Source of the DNA: JBHIET01 sp046760785
Lineage (GTDB): Bacteria; Chloroflexota; Anaerolineae; B4-G1
Length of the DNA stretch: 19,615 nt
Direction: 5' to 3'
Assembly (NCBI GenBank): GCA_046760785.1
Contig: JBHIET010000065.1
Coordinates: forward strand, 1-19,615
Below, one piece after another: positions 1 to 6,389 of the stretch (position 1 is the stretch's first letter; every line of letters begins with the position of its first letter). The notes beneath the pieces are model-generated. The model did no database searches, was not told the origin of the DNA, and saw only the letters and a list, made by a program, of their open reading frames with translations. A program made the position numbers and the translations under genes.

Positions 1-85
1 TCACGGTGCCCTCGCCAAAGCGCTTGGTCAGGTTCGCCAGCGCCGTCTCTAATGCTTTCCGTCGTCCTTTATCAGCATCAGCCAT
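1..85 (-). CDS. recA: Recombinase RecA, N-terminal fragment (runs off the left edge)
   Basis: Reading the minus strand from an ATG at 85 gives MADADKGRRKALETALANLT followed by KRFGEGTV, which matches the N-terminal helix of RecA (KALxxALxxIxKxFGxGxIM). RecA is the ATP-dependent strand-exchange protein of homologous recombination and the co-protease that triggers LexA cleavage. Only 28 residues are visible; the ATPase core lies outside the window. A second in-frame ATG at 100 would add five residues (MEYTA). I prefer 85 because it gives the usual 8-9 residues before the KAL motif, but neither start has a strong Shine-Dalgarno. A promoter and a perfect dyad lie upstream, and the gene is divergent from the GNAT gene. 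Confidence 0.85.
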   Translation of the reverse strand, partial: MADADKGRRKALETALANLTKRFGEGTV

Positions 86-122
86 TGCTGTGTATTCCAT
101 GCCTGTGCCGCTAATAGTGGTA

Positions 123-141
123 TAAACGTAGCTTACGTTTA
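123..141. promoter_or_regulatory. Perfect 8-bp dyad upstream of recA, candidate SOS/LexA operator
   Basis: TAAACGTA-GCT-TACGTTTA is a perfect inverted repeat with a 3-base spacer. It lies between the recA start and its predicted promoter, where an SOS operator could act. It does not match the E. coli (CTGT-N8-ACAG) or Bacillus (GAAC-N4-GTTC) LexA boxes exactly, so assignment to LexA is inference from position only. Confidence 0.45.
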
Positions 142-174
142 CATCATCGTGACCAGTCTCTACCAGCTATACAA

Positions 175-203
175 AGTGTACACCAAATGCAGCAAAAAGG
201 CAA
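175..203 (-). promoter_or_regulatory. Predicted sigma70-type promoter for recA
   Basis: On the minus strand TTGCCT (203-198) is followed after 17 bases by TACACT (180-175). Each hexamer matches consensus at 4 of 6 positions. Transcription would begin near 168 and run through the dyad at 123-141 into recA. GTGTACAC at the -10 is itself palindromic. Confidence 0.4.
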
Positions 204-217
204 ATGGCCTGACCCAC

Positions 218-246
218 TTGACCTACAGCCTGCAATGTGTTAAAGT
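218..246 (+). promoter_or_regulatory. Predicted extended -10 promoter for the GNAT-V4R pair
   Basis: TTGACC (218-223), 17 bases, then TAAAGT (241-246), with a TG dinucleotide one base before the -10 (238-239). The predicted transcription start is about 253, so the GTG at 237 that opens the longest ORF cannot be the translation start. The first usable codons are ATG 255 and ATG 261, giving a very short leader or a leaderless message. Confidence 0.45.
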
Positions 247-254
247 GGAATGTG

Positions 255-1100
255 ATGAGCATGGAAGCAAGAAGGTCTTGCTCAGATGACTGGCTGGCTA
301 TTGAGGCACTCAATGAGAGGGCTCATCGCACATTACCCCGACTGTGGTGGTGGGAGGAGCACCTTACAGACGCCCCGTTCATTGTGGTCGAACGCGAGGG
401 GGTTATCGTGGGAGCGCTCTTTGCCTGGCCTGACGAATCGCCTGTGGCATGGGTGCGGCTGGCCGCTCTGGATGACGGACTGGATGTTGATGAATGGTTG
501 GACCTGGCGCTTCCGCTTGTACTTGATGGACTGCGCAGCCGTAGGACGCGGGCGCTGGCCTGGATGGAATACGGGGACTGGGCGAGGCCGTATCTACAGG
601 TACGTGGCTTCAGACCGTTGACAGAAGTGATTACATTGGCCAAATCCGATCATGCCCTGCCTGACACGAGTGGCGCAGACGCTCGCTTGCGCCCGGCATC
701 GAACGCCGATGTCCCGGCAGTCGTGGCCGTGGATCGGGCAGCGTTTACCCCCCACTGGTGGCACAGTGAGGCCACGATGCGTCGGAGGGCTGCCACGTCG
801 TCTCACTTCGCCGTGGCAGAGGTAGCGGGTGAAGTGGTAGGGTACGCTGAGGGGGAACTGCGGCGAGACCAGGAGCACGTGGCGGCTCATCTCAATCGCA
901 TTGCCGTGCGTCCGGCTCACCAGGGCCACGGCATCGGCGCGTCGCTGCTGCGCGACGCGCTACGTGCCTTCTGGAAACACGGGGCCGAGCGGGTCACGCT
1001 CAACACCCAGACCAACAACCGCTATTCCCAGCGGCTGTATCGTCGCTTTGGGTTCGAGCCGGTGGGGGATCTTATGACAGCATGGGAACTTCAGTTGTGA
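255..1100 (+). CDS. GNAT-family N-acetyltransferase with a duplicated fold
   Basis: About 281 residues. The C-terminal half is a clear GNAT acetyltransferase domain: it begins ARLRPASNADVPAV, holds the acetyl-CoA pyrophosphate-binding motif A (IAVRPAHQGHGIGASLLRDA), and ends NNRYSQRLYRRFGFEPVGD, the usual beta6-beta7 region. The N-terminal half looks like a diverged GNAT domain without a good motif A, so this is probably a tandem-GNAT protein in which only the second domain binds acetyl-CoA. The acceptor is unknown; small molecules and protein N-termini are both possible. The start at ATG 255 (or ATG 261) is chosen because GTG 237 overlaps the predicted promoter. The V4R gene follows 13 bases after the stop, so the two are likely co-transcribed. 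Confidence 0.8.
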   Translation: MSMEARRSCSDDWLAIEALNERAHRTLPRLWWWEEHLTDAPFIVVEREGVIVGALFAWPDESPVAWVRLAALDDGLDVDEWLDLALPLVLDGLRSRRTRALAWMEYGDWARPYLQVRGFRPLTEVITLAKSDHALPDTSGADARLRPASNADVPAVVAVDRAAFTPHWWHSEATMRRRAATSSHFAVAEVAGEVVGYAEGELRRDQEHVAAHLNRIAVRPAHQGHGIGASLLRDALRAFWKHGAERVTLNTQTNNRYSQRLYRRFGFEPVGDLMTAWELQL

Positions 1101-1113
1101 AAGGGAGGCTCTT

Positions 1114-1743
1114 ATGTCCAGGGAACGTCGTGAACCGGAGAGGTGGCTCTTTACCAATGCGCTGATGCGCCAGGCCATCCTGGCAATTGGCGACGTGATG
1201 GGCGAACGTGGCCTCAAGGTGGTACTGCGTCAGGCCGGGTTGGAACGCTACGTTGACGAGTTGCCGCCCAACAACCTGGAGCTGGACGCGACCGCGGCCG
1301 AGTACGCTGCGCTGAATCGGGCGGTGGAGGAGTTCTACGGGCGTGCCGGAAAGGGCATGCTACAGCGCATCGGCCGGGCCTCGTTCCGCTACGGTGTCGA
1401 GGAGCAAGCGGCGCTGATGGGTGTGGCCGGGGTGGCGCTCAAGGTCATGCCACGGAAGACACGCATCAAATTCATCCTCACCCAGATGGCAAAGGCACTG
1501 ATGGATGTGGATGAGGAGACGTATATCGAGGTGCAAGAGACACCGGAGGGGTTAGTCTTCGCCGATTTCACCTGCGGCGTGTGCTATGGCCGCCAGGCCG
1601 AGCACCCCATCTGCTATCTCTACATCGGCTCCATCAACGAGGCAGTGAAATGGGCCACGGGACAAGACTACGAGGTGCGCGAGACTGCGTGCCGGGCGAT
1701 GGGTGCAGAGGCGTGCCGCTTCCTGGTGGTGGGCAAGGAGTGA
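1114..1743 (+). CDS. V4R (4-vinyl reductase) domain protein
   Basis: 209 residues with an AGGGAGG Shine-Dalgarno 5 bases before the ATG. The C-terminal half fits the V4R domain, a small-ligand and metal-binding fold related to the chlorophyll-biosynthesis protein BchJ and to activator sensors: F-T-C154-G-V-C157-Y-G, C167, the W180-A-T-G-Q segment, E190-T-A-C193 and G-A-E-A-C201-R-F. The five cysteines suggest a metal or Fe-S site, but the ligand is not known. The N-terminal 110 residues are helical with no recognisable DNA-binding motif, so this is a stand-alone V4R protein rather than a regulator fusion. It sits 13 bases behind the acetyltransferase and probably shares its promoter. I cannot tell whether it senses a ligand or modifies one. 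Confidence 0.78.
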   Translation: MSRERREPERWLFTNALMRQAILAIGDVMGERGLKVVLRQAGLERYVDELPPNNLELDATAAEYAALNRAVEEFYGRAGKGMLQRIGRASFRYGVEEQAALMGVAGVALKVMPRKTRIKFILTQMAKALMDVDEETYIEVQETPEGLVFADFTCGVCYGRQAEHPICYLYIGSINEAVKWATGQDYEVRETACRAMGAEACRFLVVGKE

Positions 1744-1833
1744 TACGTCAGTCTGTAAGACTACATCGCTTGTGCTTCTGACCAGCCTGTCCAGCCGGCG
1801 GCGGTAGCGAAACCAGGCACACTTATGGGACGA

Positions 1834-1865
1834 ACGAGCCCCCGTCCTTCGTGGCAGGGGCTCGT
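1834..1865. terminator. Hairpin between convergent genes, possible bidirectional terminator
   Basis: ACGAGCCCC (1834-1842) pairs perfectly with GGGGCTCGT (1857-1865) around a 14-base loop. It lies between the converging V4R and PBP genes, where a shared terminator is expected. There is no strong U-run on either side (only GGCTTTATGG on plus), so intrinsic termination is uncertain. The stretch 1744-1833 holds nothing else except AGCGAAACCAGGC (1806-1818), a 13-mer that recurs at 13353-13365. Confidence 0.45.
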
Positions 1866-1888
1866 GGCTTTATGGCTCTGCTGTAATA

Positions 1889-4800
1889 CTATGGCGTCAG
1901 GGTGGGGGTCGCTTCCTCGGTCGGAGTTTCCTCCGGTGTGGGGGAAGGTTCGGGAGTGGGCGTGGCTTCCATCGGCGTCTCGGTCGGTTCAGGGGTGGAC
2001 GTGAGCGTAGGTTCCTCCGTCGGCGCGGGGGTATCGGTCGCGGTGGGAGTGGGCTCAACGGTCGGCGTAGAGATTGGCACAAGCGTGGGCGTCGGCGTGG
2101 AGCTCGCCCTGGGCGTGGCCGAAGGGGTCGGCGGAAAGGTAGGCGTCGCCGTCGGCGTGGAGGACGACACCGGCACCGGGGTCTCGCTTGCCCTGAGCGT
2201 AGCCGAAGGGGTCGGGGCAGCGACGTAGACCTGCACCCGCCCTTCGACGCGGTGCTGCTCTCGGTCGAAGGCGGTGATGCGCAATGTGTAGAGGCCAGGG
2301 GCCAGGTGCGTGACGTCCCACTCAGTCAGCAGCCCGTCGCGCACCTGTGCCAGGTGTGGCCCGCTGATCCAGCCCCAGCTTTGAGGGTCGTCCCCAAAGC
2401 CGTACTGCGCCTCGTAATGATCGAAGTTGGGCAGTTGGATGGTGCCAACGACCGGCACAAGGCCGTGGACGGCGCTCTGGGAAGCGGGCTGGGTGATGAA
2501 GACCAACGGGCGGTCGGTGCTCTCGGTACAGTGCACGAGCGGCACCAGCGGCAGTCCCTCGAAGCGCTCTGGATGAGCCTGGGCCCACTCCCGCCCCCGC
2601 TCGTCTGTGATGACGACCCTCAATTCCTCGATGACCTGATCGGGACAGAACTCGTTCGCCAGTAGGCCGGTGAGCCCGTCAATTTCCACCTTGTGGTACC
2701 AATCGTGCTCCTCGTCCAGCGGCGGCTGATCCTCGGCAAAGACCTCCACCTTGCGGCGCGGGCAGTAGTCGGTGGGACGAGCGCCGGAGTCGGCGCAGAT
2801 CTCGTACTCGACGACGCCTGGCGGGCGCACGAAATCACGCACGGGCAGGTCGGCGTGGGCTGCCTCCATAAAGTTGTGCCATAAGGGGCCGGCGCCGGCC
2901 GCTCCAGGCAGGTTGACCATCGGGGAGTCGTCGGAGTTGCCCACCCACACGCCGGCCACCAGGTCGGGGGTATAACCGATGGTCCAGGCATCGCGGAAAT
3001 CGTCGGTGGTGCCAGTTTTGGCGGCCGCCGGCCGGGTGAGTTCGAGGACGCTGGGGCAGTGGAAGGCGCGGCAGCGAGCCCGGTTGTCCGAGAGGATGCT
3101 GGTGATGAGATAGGCGTGCTGGGGCGAGATGACCTGTTCGCCGGTGGGGGCGGAGTTGTCCACCAGCACCTCGCCCGTGCTGTTCTCAATGCGGAGAATA
3201 GGGTTGGGCGGTACGCGCACGCCGCCGTTGGCGAAGACGGCGAAGGCGCCTGTCATCTCCAGCAGTTTGACCTCGCCGCCGCCCAGCGTGAGCGCCAGGC
3301 CGTAGGCCGGGGGCTGATCGTAGGGATACTCGGGACAGTAGAGTTCGGGATGGACCAGTGATTCGATGCCCAGCCGCGCCGCCATCTCCAGCAGGCCGTC
3401 AATCCCCACGAACTGGAGTGCCTCCACGGCGGGGACGTTGTAGGAGTTGGCCAGCGCGTCCCGCAGAAGCATGGGGCCGTGGTACTTCTCGTCGTAGTTG
3501 ACCGGGACGTAAGGTGGGTTGGCCCCGTCGGGGAACTCTGTGCGCAGGTCCCACATCAGCGTGGCTGGCGTCCAGCCACGCTCGAAGGCAGCGACGTAGG
3601 CGAGGGGTTTGATGGAGGAGCCGGGCTGGCGGCAGCGTAGCGCGACGTTGACCTGGCCGTCAATCGCCTCGTCGTGGAAGTCGGCTGAGCCAACCATGGC
3701 CAGGATGTGGCCGGTGGCCGGGTCGAGCGCGACGAGCGCGCCGTTGGTGGCGTTGCGGTCGGAGAGCGCAGCCACGCCCTCGCGCACGGTCCGCTCGGCC
3801 AGCGCCTGCAGGTGGGGGTCGAGCGTGGTATAGATGTGCAGGCTCTTGCCCTCCTCGTTCCGGTATAGCGCCTCCGGTCCGTACATAGCCTCCAGCGTCT
3901 GCCGCACGTAGACGACGAAGTGGGGCGCTGTGGTGAGGTCGAGCCGGGGGGCCTGGAACTCGTAGGCCCGCATCTCAGCCGCCGCTGCATCCGCCTCGGC
4001 CTGGGTGATGTAGCCATCCTCGGCCATCAGCGCCAGCACGTCCTCCTGGCGGGCGAGGGCTGCGTCAAGGCCGCCGCCGAAAGGATCGTAGGTAGCCGGT
4101 GACTGAGGTAGACCGGCGAGGAAGGAGGCCTGCGCCAGCGTGAGGTCGGCCGCGTCCACGCCGAAGTAGGTCTCGGCGGCGGCCTGGATGCCGTAGGCCA
4201 GGTTGCCATAGTAGATCTCGTTGAGGTAGATTTCCAGGATGGTTTCTTTGGAGTAGGTGCGCGTCAGTTCGGTGGCCAGCACGATTTCTTTGATCTTGCG
4301 CCGGGCGGTCTGCTGTACCCGTTCCTCGGGAGAGAGCAGGACGTTGCGGGCCAACTGCTGAGTGATGGTGCTCGCGCCGGAGACGACTTCTCCTTCCATG
4401 AAGGCGTAGTAGAAGGCGCGGGCGATGGCGATGGGATCGAACCCACGGTGGGCGTAGAAGTTGCGGTCCTCGGTGGCGATAGTCGCATAGGCGAGGTAGG
4501 GGGAGATCTCACTAAGGGGGACTTTCGTGCGCCGCCCCCCTTGGGGGTCTGTGACTTCGTAGAGCAGGTTGCCCTCGCGGTCGAGGATCTTGCTGCTGAC
4601 GAAGGCGGTCTGGCGGGTCCACAGTTCGTCAGGTGAGGGGAGCTGGTTGGCGATGTAGACGTAACTGACGACGGCGGCGGCGACGGCCAGGAAGAAAATC
4701 AGGACAACGGTGGCGACTACGACGAAACCGGCCCTCACCATGATCATACCCCACTGGCGTGGTACCCCCCCGGCTCCCCCCTGCCCCCTTTCCAAGGGGG

Positions 4801-4999
4801 GAGTGGTGCGGGGTGGGACGTAGCCAGGTCGCTGTGGCGGCGGGACGGTGCGGGGCAGGCTGGCGGTCGGAGTCGCGCCGGTGGGTACCCGGTCCATCGC
4901 TATGGTGGGTTCGCCCAACGTGCCCGGCACCTCGCCGGTCTCGATGTCATCCTCAGGCTGTGGGCCACGAGTTTCGTCTGAGCGGCTATCTTGGGGCAT
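1889..4999 (-). CDS. Class A penicillin-binding protein (PBP1A-type peptidoglycan glycosyltransferase/transpeptidase) with Thr/Pro-rich tail
   Basis: 1036 residues from the preferred ATG at 4999. The enzyme polymerises lipid II and cross-links peptidoglycan on the outer face of the membrane. In order: an acidic, Pro-rich cytoplasmic N-terminus; a transmembrane helix at about 88-117; a GT51 domain with the catalytic Glu in ATEDRNFYAHRGFDP (E177) and GASTITQQLARN (208-219); a transpeptidase domain with SxxK (S461-S-I-K464), SYN (519-521) and KTGTTDDF (661-668); an Ig-like beta domain (about 830-925); then a 109-residue tail of TPT/PTE repeats, probably spanning or gripping the wall. An ATG at 5062 would add 21 residues, but it lies within the TATAAT of the predicted promoter, so I reject it. 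Two dispersed 20-mers (tail) and one hairpin repeat (residues about 61-79) are embedded in frame. Confidence 0.93.
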   Translation of the reverse strand: MPQDSRSDETRGPQPEDDIETGEVPGTLGEPTIAMDRVPTGATPTASLPRTVPPPQRPGYVPPRTTPPLERGQGGAGGVPRQWGMIMVRAGFVVVATVVLIFFLAVAAAVVSYVYIANQLPSPDELWTRQTAFVSSKILDREGNLLYEVTDPQGGRRTKVPLSEISPYLAYATIATEDRNFYAHRGFDPIAIARAFYYAFMEGEVVSGASTITQQLARNVLLSPEERVQQTARRKIKEIVLATELTRTYSKETILEIYLNEIYYGNLAYGIQAAAETYFGVDAADLTLAQASFLAGLPQSPATYDPFGGGLDAALARQEDVLALMAEDGYITQAEADAAAAEMRAYEFQAPRLDLTTAPHFVVYVRQTLEAMYGPEALYRNEEGKSLHIYTTLDPHLQALAERTVREGVAALSDRNATNGALVALDPATGHILAMVGSADFHDEAIDGQVNVALRCRQPGSSIKPLAYVAAFERGWTPATLMWDLRTEFPDGANPPYVPVNYDEKYHGPMLLRDALANSYNVPAVEALQFVGIDGLLEMAARLGIESLVHPELYCPEYPYDQPPAYGLALTLGGGEVKLLEMTGAFAVFANGGVRVPPNPILRIENSTGEVLVDNSAPTGEQVISPQHAYLITSILSDNRARCRAFHCPSVLELTRPAAAKTGTTDDFRDAWTIGYTPDLVAGVWVGNSDDSPMVNLPGAAGAGPLWHNFMEAAHADLPVRDFVRPPGVVEYEICADSGARPTDYCPRRKVEVFAEDQPPLDEEHDWYHKVEIDGLTGLLANEFCPDQVIEELRVVITDERGREWAQAHPERFEGLPLVPLVHCTESTDRPLVFITQPASQSAVHGLVPVVGTIQLPNFDHYEAQYGFGDDPQSWGWISGPHLAQVRDGLLTEWDVTHLAPGLYTLRITAFDREQHRVEGRVQVYVAAPTPSATLRASETPVPVSSSTPTATPTFPPTPSATPRASSTPTPTLVPISTPTVEPTPTATDTPAPTEEPTLTSTPEPTETPMEATPTPEPSPTPEETPTEEATPTLTP
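2107..2126 (+). repeat. Dispersed 20-mer repeat, diverged copy 1
   Basis: CCCTGGGCGTGGCCGAAGGG, three or four changes from the copies at 2191-2210 and 18107-18126. It lies in the PBP tail and is read in frame on minus as part of PSATPRAS (residues about 958-965). Confidence 0.6.
2191..2210 (+). repeat. Dispersed 20-mer repeat, copy 2
   Basis: CCCTGAGCGTAGCCGAAGGG differs by one base from the copy in the glycosyltransferase gene (18107-18126). It is read on minus as part of PSATLRAS at the start of the PBP tail. CCCT and AGGG at its ends are complementary. Confidence 0.7.
4764..4817. repeat. GC-rich hairpin repeat inside the PBP cytoplasmic N-terminus
   Basis: CTCCCCCC (4774-4781) pairs with GGGGGGAG (4796-4803), or CCCCCTT (4784-4790) with AAGGGGG (4794-4800). 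On the coding strand it is translated as TTPPLERGQGGAGG (residues about 61-79). This peptide is the typical in-frame reading of a common intergenic repeat (CCCCCTTGGAAAGGGGGCAGGGG). It sits in the disordered segment before the transmembrane helix, where an insertion would be harmless. Confidence 0.6.
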
Positions 5000-5060
5000 A
5001 CGCTTGCTCTCTGTGGGTATAGACGACGCGCGGGGCGCCTGGGTTCCGCGCCCGGCCCGC

Positions 5061-5088
5061 ATTATAGCAGGGGGGGTGGAGATTGCAA
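5061..5088 (-). promoter_or_regulatory. Sigma70-type promoter for the PBP gene
   Basis: TTGCAA (5088-5083), 16 bases, then a perfect TATAAT (5066-5061) on the minus strand. Transcription should begin near 5054, leaving a leader of about 55 bases before the ATG at 4999. The -10 overlaps the ATG at 5062, which rules that codon out as the start. Confidence 0.7.
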
Positions 5089-5105
5089 ATTGAGGGAGAG
5101 TGATA

Positions 5106-5537
5106 TTATGCGATGGAAGGTCGAAGCGAGGGCTGGTGAGTCAGGCGGGGATTGACTAATCGGGAGCGAGGAGGGACCAGAGCTTCAATTTCTACATAGA
5201 TCACGGGATGGGCATTCCCTTCGCTCCGTGCTCTCCGCGCAGCCCCCAGGTTGATGCGGTACAACTCAGGGTCATCTTGGGGGAGCAAGACGACCTCCGC
5301 TCCTTGCGGAATCTGCTCTAACACCTCGGGGTGCTCCGTGATATACCGCTCGCCCAGCGTCAGTACCTCTTCCTGGGAGTAACCGGAGAACTCGACTTTA
5401 TCCTGGGAGCTGTCTGGGTGGAGAATGTCCTTGTGAGGGCGCCCGTGAGCGGTATCATATCGCACGATAGCATGCCATCTTTCGCCGATGCGAGCCTCGT
5501 AGATGAGTTTTCTCGGAAAGTCTTCGGAAACGCTCAC
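5106..5537 (-). CDS. Conserved hypothetical protein, possibly DUF7718-like
   Basis: About 143 residues from a GTG at 5537. I do not recognise its function. The core reads RKLIYEARIGERWHAIVRYD, then TAHGRPHKDILHPD, and has the look of a small alpha/beta family in which a WxxxVRYDTAHGxxHxD motif is conserved. It has no signal peptide or membrane segment, and the C-terminus (RSRLVNPRLTHQPSLRPS) looks disordered. GTG 5537 is preferred over ATG 5576 because GAGGA lies 8-10 bases upstream of it. That Shine-Dalgarno lies inside a long hairpin (5538-5600). The gene is 122 bases behind the flavoprotein gene on the same strand, with a possible terminator between. An opposite-strand ORF covers part of it but has no family features. 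Confidence 0.6.
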   Translation of the reverse strand: MSVSEDFPRKLIYEARIGERWHAIVRYDTAHGRPHKDILHPDSSQDKVEFSGYSQEEVLTLGERYITEHPEVLEQIPQGAEVVLLPQDDPELYRINLGAARRARSEGNAHPVIYVEIEALVPPRSRLVNPRLTHQPSLRPSIA

Positions 5538-5600
5538 AGCCCCGTCCTCGGGACATCTCCGGTGCAGTAGGGCCACAAAAGTCGCCCCGGGGACGGGGCT
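5538..5600 (-). promoter_or_regulatory. Hairpin sequestering the ribosome-binding site of the 5106-5537 gene
   Basis: AGCCCCGTCCTCGGG (5538-5552) pairs with CCCGGGGACGGGGCT (5586-5600) along 15 positions, with one G-T wobble and a 33-base loop. In the minus-strand transcript the 3' arm contains the GAGGA Shine-Dalgarno and ends directly before the GUG start. The outer arm alone can form the competing hairpin at 5584-5599. Confidence 0.45.
5577..5599 (-). terminator. Possible intrinsic terminator of the DUF6125-flavoprotein unit
   Basis: On the minus strand GCCCC (5599-5595) pairs with GGGGC (5588-5584) around a 6-base loop, followed by GACTTTTG. It lies 61 bases after the flavoprotein stop. 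The stem is short and the U-run is four bases, so strength is uncertain. The same sequence family recurs at 19528-19549, so it may be a dispersed repeat acting as a terminator. Confidence 0.45.
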
Positions 5601-5659
5601 TCGAGCACTTTCCGAGAGATCTCAGATGGGAAGGGGGGATGGAAGAGGCGTGTGGTGTG

Positions 5660-6385
5660 CTATTCCTCCCCCAGACCGTTTAACGCCTGCTGGAATCTCT
5701 GATTGAGGGTTTGTATATACATCTCCCGCGGCATAAGCTCGCGGCTCACGCTCTTGAGGGCTTCGGGGGATATCCTACCCTCCTCGACGAGTTGGCGGCC
5801 GGCCTCTTTTGTCGCTTCGAAGACGTCGTCTACTGGCATACCCCTCCTCACCATACGCCACAATGCCGGGCCATGCGGCCGCAGCAGTGCTCCTGCGAAT
5901 TCTCTCCCCGTGTTCTTGCAAGCGGCTTTCACATGGACTAGCAGCGGGTCGAAGTTGTCCATCTCCCAGAGGCCACAGTTGGACACCAACACGACTTTGC
6001 CATGCTTGGCCCCCTCGCGCAGAGGGTGACGACTGTGACCGTCCCGCAACTCGAAAAACGGTTGCAGCAGCGGGATCATTCGATCCAGCAGGTTCTTCAT
6101 TGGGCCAGACACCCCGTCCACGTAGACCGGGGTGGCGAACACCCAGATGTCTGCCTCGCACAACTTGGGGTACAGCATCTGCATATCGTCTCTCTGGAAG
6201 CATTCGCCCGGCGTCTTGAGCCAGCAGCTGAGTCCACCCCGACAGGGATTGATCTTGAGCTTCTGTGTATAGAAGAGTTCGACCTCCGCTCCTGCCTCTC
6301 TCATCCCCTCAAGGAATGGGCCAAGGATCAAGGCCGTGTTGCCCTTGTCCATCCTGGGACTGCAGTTGACTGCCAGCACTTTCAT
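5660..6385 (-). CDS. NADPH-dependent FMN reductase / flavodoxin-fold oxidoreductase
   Basis: 241 residues from the ATG at 6385. The N-terminus MKVLAVNCSPRMDKGNTALI is the phosphate-binding strand-loop of the FMN_red flavodoxin-like family, and ATPVYVDGVSGPMKNLLDRM (84-103) is its second FMN-contact loop. Between them lies a Cys cluster, C48-RGGLS-C54-W-LKTPGE-C62. Relatives usually read CxGCxxCW here; this protein has Gly51 in place of the second Cys, so a Fe-S or disulfide function may be altered. It probably moves electrons from NAD(P)H through FMN to an unknown acceptor in the cytoplasm. A longer ORF (from 6526) overlaps the upstream gene and its extra 47 residues are Pro/Thr-rich shadow sequence. 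The start is 4 bases after the upstream stop, implying translational coupling. Confidence 0.82.
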   Translation of the reverse strand: MKVLAVNCSPRMDKGNTALILGPFLEGMREAGAEVELFYTQKLKINPCRGGLSCWLKTPGECFQRDDMQMLYPKLCEADIWVFATPVYVDGVSGPMKNLLDRMIPLLQPFFELRDGHSRHPLREGAKHGKVVLVSNCGLWEMDNFDPLLVHVKAACKNTGREFAGALLRPHGPALWRMVRRGMPVDDVFEATKEAGRQLVEEGRISPEALKSVSRELMPREMYIQTLNQRFQQALNGLGEE

Positions 6386-6389
6386 ATCC

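Larger units (their letters stand above)
1892..2218 (-). repeat. Low-complexity DNA encoding the Thr/Pro-rich tail of the PBP
   Basis: This stretch encodes about 109 residues dominated by TPT, PTP, PEPT and STPT units. On the plus strand it reads as GTCGGCGT/GGGGGT-rich DNA. Tails of this composition are frequent on surface proteins of Chloroflexota. It is likely variable in length between strains, because short imperfect repeats of this kind slip. Confidence 0.8.

Noticed and set aside
1902..2665. Plus-strand open frames opposite the PBP tail and C-terminal domain
   Set aside because: They are VGVGS-type low-complexity shadows of the Thr/Pro tail; the PBP frame has clear catalytic motifs.
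5331..5706. Plus-strand frames opposite the 5106-5537 gene
   Set aside because: They lack a Shine-Dalgarno and any domain-like pattern, while the minus frame has a conserved-looking motif and a GTG with Shine-Dalgarno.
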